From Strigamia acuminata (taxonomy: Eukaryota > Arthropoda > Chilopoda > Geophilomorpha > Linotaeniidae), in NCBI GenBank assembly GCA_949358305.1, contig OX442317.1, forward strand, positions 5,150,186-5,214,185: a DNA stretch of 64,000 bases, given 5' to 3'. A model generated the notes under the pieces. It did not search any database and was not told the origin of the DNA. It was given only the letters and a program-made list of their open reading frames with translations. A program made the position numbers and the translations under genes. Positions 24,252 to 34,390 of the stretch are shown here, piece by piece. How positions within the stretch are numbered: the first letter of the stretch is position 1; every line of letters starts with the position of its first letter.

Positions 24252-25756
24252 TTAATCCAAATGGGGAATAACAAACTGTCTGATAAGAGTCATATTTAAA
24301 GCGAAACTCAAATGAAAGGCTCCAGGAATGTTAACAATAGTTAAACTTCCACGTTTATCCATTGTTTGCATTCCAAACGTATCGTTGACGTAGATCTGAA
24401 AATTAAAAAAAAAATAAAAATAATAATAATAATAAAAATTAAATTATTTGCAAAATTATTGTTTTTACTTGTTGCTGCTTCAGTGGAACAATATTAAGGT
24501 TTGCATCGAAATAGTCGCCACGTCTAGAAATAAAAAAAAAACAGTTTCAACATTAATTTCTTTTCTTTTTGATTTGATTGGCAAATTATCGCGTTAATTC
24601 ACTCACTCAGACTCCCGTGGAATGACTATATCGTCCAATAAGCCACACAGTAAAACAGCCTTGTTCAATTTCAAAAAATTATTCTTGTATTCTACAAACA
24701 AATTCAAAGAAACAAAATAATTCAACAAAAATAAAAATATAAAAACAAAACACCTGTATAATTGGGATGGTCTATTAGATTATTGATAAACGGCAGAAAT
24801 TTTGACTTTTTCAGAAACAGAGCTTCCTTCGTTGGATCTAGTAACCAAACAACATACAAAGTATTTAGTCGCTTTCTGAATTCCCTTATTTTCGTGCTAA
24901 CTAACCGTGCCAATACCCGGCCGCTGATAAAGTGTCTTGCGAAAGGTCGGTATAAAAAATACTAGAAAAAAAAAGATAAAATTAGTGGAAATAATTGAGA
25001 CTTTCCAAAATTCGTATACGGGTCCATTATAAATGAGTTTCAATTAAAATTCTGAAAATCCTTACAGAATTTTATTACGACCAATTATTTCTATTGTTAC
25101 GTACTCTGAAAGAGCGGACAGTGTCAAGTTACCAGGATTGGTAAGGTCCATCAAACTTAAAGGTCCCTTATCAGGATTAATAGTGATGTTCACCAAATTT
25201 TGATCCGTCAAAGGAACTTGATAAAACGAGAAACGTGTATTAATATAATACGGAGTAATTATTATTGTCAACAAAAACCGCTTACTTCCATATACACCAT
25301 TGAAGGGACTTGCCATAGATATCCAAGTCTTCACATTGTGATTCGGAGTTGTTTCAATTATGGCTTGACTCACTAAAGTTCCTACAAAAATGACCACAAA
25401 TTGTTATTCAAAAAGTAGATAAATAAATGATTTTACTAACCCTGAGAATAAGACACGATGTTTATCCCGTCTGGATATTTTTTGAAAAATGGCATCATTT
25501 GTTTGCGGTACCAATCAACTTGGGTCCACATGTTTACGATGCTTAATGCAGCTGTACCTGGTTGAAGGACCACGCATACGGTACTGGGATGAGCTAACAT
25601 GATTGTTGCGCACGTTCCAATTCCACCAGGAGTTACGTCAAGAAAGCCTGGGAAGTAAAGCACTGGTCGATAACATTCTCCAAATGTCAAAACACATAAA
25701 GATATCAGCAAACGACTGTAGTTGATGTTCATTGTCTGCAAAGAAAAATTCGTCAT
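24252..25756 (-). CDS. PPT2-like thioesterase, copy E (8 exons)
   Basis: Exons: 25441-25756, 25286-25381, 25066-25216, 24906-24961, 24754-24837, 24607-24691, 24469-24523, 24252-24395; 987 nt, 328 residues (a second ATG at 25732 would give 320). Exon 3 is 151 nt against 61-70 in A-C, adding an insertion rich in Asn/Leu (VNITINPDKGPLSLM region). The nucleophile motif is YSQG, where A and C have HSQG. The acid loop reads CGLLDDIVIP instead of FGGDGEEVIIP, so the catalytic Asp is not in its usual place; His is kept (PGAFHLSF). It could be a diverged enzyme or a lipid-binding relative. It is convergent with copy C. Confidence 0.82.
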
Positions 25757-26494
25757 CTATAAGATAGATTGCTTGAAGTCATGAAATACTTCCTGTGATT
25801 TGTTCTATTCGGGATGAATCTGAATTGAGAATCCTTCTCTGATTGCATCTATATATGTCAAAGATGACCGGTAAATAGACAAAAGGCGGTGGTAGAACAA
25901 CATGTACCGGGGTACCGGGGTGCTTGTGTAGAAATGCAACATGCAATATATTATTTATTTTTCATGTCATTATGATTATCGAATTCAAATAATTCTCCCG
26001 GATGAATATGTGCTATGTGCTGTTATGTGCTATTGTTTACAGCAAAGAACTCGTATCAAATATAAAGTCTAATAAACTTACACAACGAGTAAATAACACT
26101 TTTACGTGACTTGTTATTTGGTTTGAAAATAATTTTTATTGCAGGTTCAAGGTACAGTAGGACGAGGTTCAATGATAGTTCATTTTGTCCTTGTGGAAGT
26201 TTTTAATATTTTAATTTACTTATTTCCGCACGAAAGCAAGATTCTCTTTCAACGAAGAAACTGCATTTAGTTAGCTAAATTATTGAAGAGAATTTTCCAC
26301 TATACAAGTAACGGTATGTTTCAATTGAAAAAAAAAAAAAACAGCTGAGCAAATCATAATACTCCATCTTACTTGTTAGTGAATTTAAAATTTAAAAAAT
26401 GCGATGTGTTTTAAAATATCTGCCACAGATGTTTAAAATTCAATACAAATCTGTACAATTGGTAAGCGTAGATGTTGTAAAATATATTGATTGC
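25757..26494. other. divergent intergenic region E/G
   Basis: Lies between the minus-strand copy E and the plus-strand copy G. It is repeated between copies F and H (about 31258-31990), including AACTTACACAACGAGTAAATA and GTGACTTGTTATTTGG, so it is part of the duplicated block. The two genes probably share this as a divergent promoter region. Confidence 0.5.
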
Positions 26495-27747
26495 ACCTAG
26501 AATACTTCGCTGTGTCATGTAAACTGCCTAGTTTTATTGCTGTTTTTATTCTATATTTGGAGTAAAGGGCTATTACCCCGTAATATGTGTGCCTGGAATT
26601 ATCGATCCTTCACCTTATAAATTGGAAAATGCGTGCAACGGAAATGCCAAGGTACAATACTTTCAATGAATTGCAAGCAAATTTCTGTTTATTTCTTTTT
26701 CAAGAAACACTCTGGAACTGAAGTGGTATTTTTATACCCGGGTGGATTAGTCGCAAGTATCCTGCCAATGGGGATTCAAGTCGAACTGTACCGCCTGATT
26801 GTAAATAAATATTTTGCGAAATACTCTCAAGGCGTACATGTCATTGCGCATTCTCAAGGTACAGTTCTAAACACGAGTGGGGATGACTACGTCTGAAATT
26901 GGTTGAGATCTATTGATGTCGGTTTGATGTCGTGTTATTCTTTCTTAATTTAATTCTAGGGACTTTAGTGATGAGAGCGTTAATTCAATCGACTGCGGAT
27001 CATCCAGTAAGGAATTTTATCAGTATGAATGGTCTTTTTATGGTGAATTTTGGAAGTAAAACTCGTTTTATTGAGTTTTATACATAAAATGCATTTAAAT
27101 TTCTTTTATTCTAACAGTACCACGTCTGGCAACGTGCAAGGACGATACTTATTTGTGCGCCTTAGCGAGAATACTTAACACTGCTTTACTACAAGTGAGT
27201 CAACCGTAAATCAATTTTTCTTGATTTTCATTTGTTAAATAACAAATTTTCTCTTTAGAATTTTATATATACCTCAAGGTCAAAAGTGTGTCAGTCGCTG
27301 ATCTTTATCACGGTTTGTGTCAATTCGGTTTGGAGGTCGTGATTTACTTTCTAAACGTATTATTCATCATTTGAATAGATCCGCAACATGAAAGCGAATT
27401 TCTAAAAGGAAATATATTTCTGCTAGTAATAAATAATTTAGTTCAACACGATAACATGACAGGTATTTCCGCACAAGTTATTAAAATTTTAAATTTAAAT
27501 ACATATTTTTCACCAAATAGAATTTTTTGCGTTTAAACCATTTTGTTACAAATCCGAGTACGTAAGTAAAAAGATGACCAGAAATACGATAAAACAACAT
27601 TTTCATCCCGTTTTAGAATCGGAAGTTTTTATGATAACGACATGAATATAGTACCAATGAAAAATCAGAAAGTAAAACATAAAATTGCACTAAATAATGC
27701 ACATTTCATGTTATATTTTCTACAAGGTGTACACCAATGATACATTT
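26495..27747 (+). pseudogene. PPT2-like thioesterase pseudogene, copy G
   Basis: Block-1 partner of intact copy H. The lesions are clear against H: the start ATG is GTG (about 26512), a 4-nt deletion shifts the frame in the signal peptide, 11 nt are missing at the end of exon 3, exon 6 has lost most of the catalytic-acid loop (about 27555), and the last exon stops matching after ACCAATGATACATTTTG at about 27750. The HSQG nucleophile motif survives near 26856. Confidence 0.88.
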
Positions 27748-28109
27748 TGTGAAGTCCGTTGTTGGTTTTATTCCATTTGACTTCATCTCATTTTCATACG
27801 TTCCAAACTCAGCCCTATTTAGGGTTATGTGTGTAAGTGAAGGCCGCTAATAAACACAAACTTGCTCGATTGATTTCATGAGTCGACTGACTTTATTCGA
27901 GTAACAAAAGAAGGAGGGTTGCCAGGGTTTCACCTGGCAACTTACAATAGTAGGGATTGTCAGTATTGTTACAACAATTTAGATGTGTCGAATATATTAT
28001 ACAAGATGACAAATGTATTAAATGGCGGACAAATTATGACGTATGGAAAAGGTGTTCATCGCCGTTGGTCTGGTGGGATTTTAAAAATTCAATTCGGTGA
28101 AACGGGATT
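27748..28109. other. insert at the junction of the two thioesterase blocks
   Basis: About 360 bp absent from either block. It removed the end of copy G and the start of copy D. It carries GGCCGCTAATAAACACAAAC and a CACCTGGCAACTT stretch with a 68-codon open frame (27919-28125) that I do not recognise. It may be a transposon remnant that mediated, or filled, the duplication joint. Confidence 0.45.
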
Positions 28110-29552
28110 CGATTGTCCTCATTGACAATTTTCTTGATAAATGCCAGTATTGGAAGTTGCTTTTTGCCCGTTATTTGCCTTCCCGGTATTACAAATAACC
28201 AAACTTCTCACGTTAAGAAAATCTGCGATGATCTCGGGGAATTGCATCCTGGTACCACGACCATTTTTCTTCAACCCGGTGGGATTTCGTCCGTCTTATC
28301 GGCCATGTGGACGCAAGTAGATCATTATCGAACAGAGATGAATGCAATTTTCGAAAAGTATCCTGACGGGGTGCATGTTTTAGCACATTCTCAAGGTGAA
28401 TGCAGTTGGGCCTTTTCAATTAATTACGTTAACTATTGTATCTATTTCAGGGACGTTAATAGCACGAGCTATCATCCAATCTACTCCAAACCATCCACAA
28501 AAAAATTTCGTATCTATTTCTGGTCCATTTGATATTGCATTTTAAATTTACAGGTAATTTTGGCTTTTAAGTATAAATGTTTATCTCGCTGACAGTTCCG
28601 ACGGGAGCTCAAGGTCTGTTGGAATCCTTTAAACAAAATGGTGTGAGAACAGAAGATGTATACCGGTAAGTAAATATTTTATTTCGTTTTTTTTTTTGCT
28701 ATTTTTTCTCCTTACTTTATCCAAAGTGACATTTTTCACCGCCATTTTGCAGTTTGGCTTATACTGCTTTTGCTCAAATAACCGTCTCGGTGGCTAGATA
28801 TTGGAATGGTAAAAATGATAATGGAAACTGTTGTTTCACTTACCGTTTCTTACTCGAAATTTAACATTGCTTTCTATGCAGATCCGACTAAACAAAAACT
28901 ATTTTTGAAAAGGTCAACATTTTTGCCAAAAATAAACAATCTTGTTGATCATCCGGATTATAATGGTGAATTTAATTTTAGAAAATAAAAAATTAAACAG
29001 AAAACTATCTTTACTTTATAATAAAGTGACTTTAACGACACCAGTGGCTTCAGCCACTTTATTATTAACGTAAAGAAAGTGCGCATCGATATGAGATTTT
29101 TTTATCTTCACTTAATGGGTTTAACATTTTTCTAAAATTATAAAAAAAAAATCTTTTTGCGTGTGAACAATACAATATTGATCAGTGGAGATGGAGAAGA
29201 AGTTATTATTACTTGGCAGTCTGCTTAAGTGACAGCACTGCGGTACAAGCACCCCAACTGCTTGGGGCAGCAATCCATTTTCCACTGTTTTTTTTTCTAG
29301 ACATGCGGGATTTTATGACAAAAACCTGAATATTGTTCCAATGAAGGAGCAATACGTACGCAATTGTGTGATTTGCATGATTTGGTTCTCTCTAATTACA
29401 GATTTACACAAATGACACGTTTGGTTTGCGTTCATTGGATGAGCGTGGTCCCGTGGTGGTTTAATCATAGTTAACATATCCGGTGTTAAGCATAACGATT
29501 ATTTCGTTGATAAAAGTTACGCAGAAAAGTATTTTCTTCAACATTTGTACTG
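28110..29552 (+). pseudogene. PPT2-like thioesterase pseudogene, copy D
   Basis: Block-2 partner of intact copy C. It begins inside the signal peptide, so the start codon is absent. About 35 nt at the end of exon 2, with the donor, are deleted (near 28530). The exon-6 acceptor AAG is AAA (about 29140) with a length change after it. The exon-6 donor GT is TT (GCTTAAGT near 29223). Exon 8 has a 6-nt insertion (near 29449). The HSQG motif and other exons remain close to copy C, so the loss is recent. Confidence 0.88.
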
Positions 29553-29754
29553 ATCTCAAGACTGGATACATTGAAAATCAAACATGAAATAAAAAACATT
29601 TAAATTCTCTCTCTTTTTTTTATTATTTTTAAAAATGTTTTAAAAATTCAAGATGGCAAGTAGTGTGGTTTTTGAGTGTTGTATTCGATGAAATGTTAGT
29701 GAGAAACATTGAATAGTTGAATTGAATGTTTTTTCAAACAATTTATTCAGTTAA

Positions 29755-31257
29755 TTAATCTAAATGGGGAATAACAAACTCTCTGATAAGAGTCATATTT
29801 AAAGCGAAACTCAAATGAAAGGCTCCAGGAATGTTAACAATAGTTAAATTTCCACGTTTATCCATTGTTTGCATTCCGAACGTATCGTTGACGTAGATCT
29901 GAAAATTAAAAAAAAAATAAAAATAATAATAATAATAAAAATTAAATTATTTGCAAAATTATTGTTTTTACTTGTTGCTGCTTCAGTGGAACAATATTAA
30001 GGTTTGCATCGAAATAGTCGCCACGTCTAGAAATAAAAAAAAAACAGTTTCAACATTAATTTCTTTTCTTTTTGATTTGATTGGCAAATTATCGCGTTAA
30101 TTCACTCACTCAGACTCCCGTGGAATGACTATATCGTCCAATAAGCCACACAGTAAAACAGCCTTGTTCAATTTTAAAAAATTATTCTTGTATTCTACAA
30201 ACAAATTCAAAGAAACAAAATAATTCAACAAAAATAAAAATATCAAAACAAAACACCTGTATAATTGGGATGGTCTATCAGATTATTGATAAACGGCAAA
30301 AATTTTGACTTTTTCAGAAACAGAGCTTCCTTGGTTGGATCTAGTAACCAAACAAAGTATTTAGTCGCTTTCTGAATTTCCTTATTTTTGTGCTAACTAA
30401 CCGTGCCAATACCCGGCTCCTGATAAAGTGTCTTGCGAAAGGTCGGTATAAAAAATACTAGAAAAAAAAAGATAAAATTAGTGGAAATAATTGAGACTTT
30501 CCAAAATTCGTATACGGGTCCATTATAAATGAGTTTCAATTAAAATTCTGAAAATCCTTACAGAATTTTATTACGACCAATTATTTCTATTGTTACGTAC
30601 TCTGAAAGAGCGGACAGTGTCAAGTTACCAGGATTGGTAAGGTCCATCAAACTTAAAGGTCCCTTATCAGGATTAATAGTGATGTTCACCAAATTTTGAT
30701 CCGTCAAAGGAACTTGATAAAACGAGAATCGTGAATTAATATAATAACATTGCTAATAATTATTATTGTCAACAAAAACCACTTACTTCCATATACACCA
30801 TTGAACGGACCTGCCATAGATATCCAAGTCTTCACATTGTGGTTCGGAGTTGTTTCAATTATGGCTCGACTCACTAAAGTTCCTATAAAAATGACCACAA
30901 ATTGTTATTCAAACAGTAGATAAATAAATGCTTTTACTAACCCTGCGAATAAGACACGATGTTTATTCCGTCTGGATATTTTTTGAAAAATGGCATCATT
31001 TGTTTGCGGTACCAATCAACTTGGGCCCACATGTTTACGATGCTTAATGCAGCTGTACCTGGTTGAAGGACCACGCATTCGGTACCGGGATGTGCTAACA
31101 TGATTGCTGCGCACGTTCCAATTCCACCAGGAGTTACGTCAACTAAGCCTGGGACGTAAAGCACTGGTCGATAACATTCTCCATATGTCAAAACGCATAA
31201 ACATATAACCAAAAAACTGTAGTTGATGTTCATTGTCTGCAAAGAAAGATTCGTCAA
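29755..31257 (-). CDS. PPT2-like thioesterase, copy F (8 exons)
   Basis: Block-2 twin of copy E. Exons: 30942-31257, 30787-30882, 30562-30712, 30402-30457, 30257-30340, 30110-30194, 29972-30026, 29755-29898; 987 nt, 328 residues, with exactly the exon sizes of E. It has the same YSQG nucleophile motif and the same diverged acid loop (GLLDDIVIP). Differences from E are scattered and leave the frame and all splice sites intact, so both twins appear to be kept functional. Confidence 0.82.
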
Positions 31258-32008
31258 CTATAAGATAAATTGCTAGAAGTCATTAAATACTTGCCGTGAT
31301 TTCTTCTATTCGGAATAAATCTGAATTGAAAATCCTTCTCTCATTGCATCTATATATGTCAAAGATGACCGGTAAATAATCAAAAGGCGATTGTAGAAAA
31401 CACGCACCGGTACCAAGTACATGAATGCAAAATGCAATATTGCGTGAATATGATTTCCTTTTCACGTCTTTATGATATTCGAATTCAAATAATTCTTCCG
31501 GATGAATGTGTGTTATGTGATGTGTTATTTGCTAAACAAATTTAGTTTACAGCATAGAAGTAGCAAATTTCAATAGTTTAACTTACACAACGAGTAAATA
31601 ACACTTTTACGTGACTTGTTATTTGGTTTGAAAAGAATTTTTATTGCAGGTTCAAGTATGATAATTCATTTTGTCCTTGTAGATGTTTTTAATATTTTAA
31701 TTTACATAATTCCGCACGAAAGCAAAACAGGAATCTCTTTCAACGAAGAAACTGCATTTAGTTAGCTAAATTATTAAAGAGAATGTTCCACTATACAAGT
31801 ATGTTTCAATTGAAAAAAAAAACAGCTGAGCAAATCATAATACCGGTACTCCATCTTAGTTAATTTAAACAAATGCGGTTGTTTTATTAAGCTGCCACCT
31901 GCCACAGCTGTTTAAAACACTGCAAAAATTCAATACAAATCTCTACAGTCTTAAATTGGTAGGCGTAGATGTTGTAAAATATATTGAGTGTACCTAGAAT
32001 ACTTCGCT
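31258..32008. other. divergent intergenic region F/H
   Basis: Second copy of the E/G intergenic region, with small indels. It probably contains promoters of both flanking genes. No coding sequence. Confidence 0.5.
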
Positions 32009-33440
32009 ATGTCATGTAAACTGCCTAGTTGTATTGCTGTTTTTATTCTATACTTCGCTGGAGTAAAGGGCTATTACCCCGTAATATGTGTGCCTGGAAT
32101 TATCGATCCTTCGCCTCATAAATTGGAAAATGCGTGCAACGGAATTGCCAAGGTACAAAACTTTCAATGAATTGCAAACAAATTTCTGTTTATTTTTATT
32201 TTTCCTTCAAGAAACACTCTGGAACTGAAGTGGTATTTTTATACCCGGGTGGACTACTCGGAAGTATCCTACCAATGTGGATTCAAGTGGAAATGTACCG
32301 CCCGATTGTAAATAAATATTTTGCGAAATACTCTCAAGGCGTACATGTCATTGCGCATTCTCAAGGTACAGTTCTAAACACGAGTGGGGATGACTACGTC
32401 TGAAATTGGTTGAGATCTATTGATGTCGGTTCGATGTTTTCGAGGTTTTATCTTATTCTTTCTTAATTTAATTCTAGGGAGTTTAGTGATGAGAGCGTTA
32501 ATTCAATCGACTGCGGATCATCCAGTAAGGAATTTTATCAGTCTGAATGGTCCTTTTGTGGGGACTTTTGGAAGTAAAACTCGTTTTATTGAGTTTTATA
32601 CATAAAATGCATTTAAATTTCTTTTATTCTAACAGTACCAAGTCTGGCAACGTGCAAGGACGATACTTATTTGTGCGCCTTAGCGAGAATACTCAACACT
32701 GTTTTACTACAATTAGCAACACGGTGAGTGAGCCGTAAATCAATTTTTCTTGATTTTCATTTGTTAAATAACAAGTTTTCTCTTTAGAATTTTATATACA
32801 CCTCAAGGTCAACATAGTGTGTCAGTCGCTAACCTTCATCACGGTTCGTTTCAATTCGGAGGTCTTGTTTTACTTTCTAAACGTATTATTCATCATTTGA
32901 TTAGATCCGCAACATGAAAGCGAATTTCTAAAAGGAAATATATTTCTGCCAGTAATAAATAATTTAGTTCAACACGATAACGTGACAGGTATTTCCGCAC
33001 AAATTATTAAAATTTAAAATTTAAATACATTTTTTTCACCAAATAGAATACAAGTCGAATTTTTTGCGTTTAAACCATTTTGTTATGATAGCATCGAGTG
33101 GCGACAATGTTGTTATTCCGTACCAATCCGAGTAAGTAAAAAGATGACCAGAAATGCGATAAAACAATATTTTCATCTCGTTTTAGAATCGGAAGTTTCT
33201 ATGATAACGACATGAATATAGTTCCAATGAAAAATCAGAAAGTAAAACATAAAATTACACTAAATAATGCACATTTCATGTTATATTTTCCACAAGGTGT
33301 ACACCAATGATACATTTGGGTTGCAAACACTCGACAACGACGGCCGGTTAACCCTGATAACCATAGCCGGTGCCGGCCACGAGGACATAACTGAAAAAAC
33401 GGATTTGATTGACAAATTTATTTTACCATATTGTGATTAA
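32009..33440 (+). CDS. PPT2-like thioesterase, copy H (9 exons)
   Basis: Exons: 32009-32152, 32212-32365, 32478-32573, 32636-32723, 32788-32843, 32905-32988, 33047-33131, 33187-33241, 33297-33440; 906 nt, 301 residues. An extra intron splits the first exon of the other copies after GIAK. The leader MSCKLPSCIAVFILYFAGVKG precedes YYPVICVPGIID. The nucleophile is HSQG, the acid is in SSGDNVVIPYQS, and the His is in GAGHEDITE. Exon 3 holds a segment with two cysteines (ATCKDDTYLCALAR). AATAAA is at 33494. Confidence 0.83.
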
Positions 33441-33588
33441 ATTTGGGAAGATGCCAAATAATTGAACATTTGCTTAGTTTTAGTTTAAACCGAATAAAAT
33501 ACAACATTTTCTTGATGGAATAGTTTAATCCATTAACAATTTCAACGCTTCTTTTCCGAATTACAATGGAACAATAAATCCGCGATTT

Positions 33589-33951
33589 TTACAACTTCAG
33601 TTTTGTTCTTCTCCAATGTCTTCGCTTGGCATTGTAACTAAAGTAAATAAAGGATATAAATTAGTTAGTTGTTGGGTGGGTTTTGTTTTTAGTTGATTTT
33701 ACCGGATAGTATTGCCCGTTTTCATTCGAATCCACTGTGGAATCGGTCGATTTTGCTTCATCTTCTTAGCAAGCTTTTGCTTGATTCTGAACGTCTTGTG
33801 AGCAGCCTGGAAAAATTATGGAAAATTAATTATTTCACTCGGACGAATCGGTAGGAAAATGAAGCCATCGACATTCAAAAAATGCTTAATCTCGTGCTTT
33901 ATCATCTTATAATTAAAATTCATCATGTATTTTAAATCAAATTCTTACCAT
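33589..33951 (-). CDS. RpL39: 60S ribosomal protein eL39
   Basis: Three exons: 33949-33951 (the ATG alone, immediately followed by donor GTAAG), 33703-33806, 33589-33637; 156 nt, 51 residues, the full usual length. The protein begins [20 protein letters not shown], continues [16 protein letters not shown], and ends [15 protein letters not shown], which is the eL39 sequence almost residue for residue. eL39 lines the peptide exit tunnel of the large ribosomal subunit. It is convergent with thioesterase copy H, with about 150 bp between them. Confidence 0.97.
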
Positions 33952-34390
33952 GTTTGTACAACAGCACACCGATCACGACACGCGCTATCTCAAAGCAGCA
34001 CAAATTTGCTAATGGCTGACTCGACGGTGACGATAGATAGCTGCAGGAAGATACTTCATGACAATTTCTTGAAAAAAAAAATTATTTCTTACACGAATTT
34101 TAAAAAGAAATTATTTAAAATATTTAAAAACTCACAAAAATTAACTTTTTTATTTTTCAATACTGAATTTTTATATAGCGAATATTAAATTTAAGTATCA
34201 CTCTGTGTCTAGAATAAAGTACCAATATTTTTATTTCATTATCTACCACCAGTTGGCCCTCGCGCATGTCAACGTTGTCGAGGCCGTAGCTTGTTTTGTA
34301 CTACGTGATGTTCTCTTTCCAAACTAAAATTGGAAGATTATTGATTGAAAACCACAACCTCAAATCGAATGTTTGTCTAAACATCTGACA
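33952..34390. other. intergenic between RpL39 and the carboxypeptidase
   Basis: RpL39 5' side on the left. An AT-rich stretch (34060-34200) carries an 87-codon frame without features. The right part (34250-34390) is more GC-rich and may be a promoter. Confidence 0.4.
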
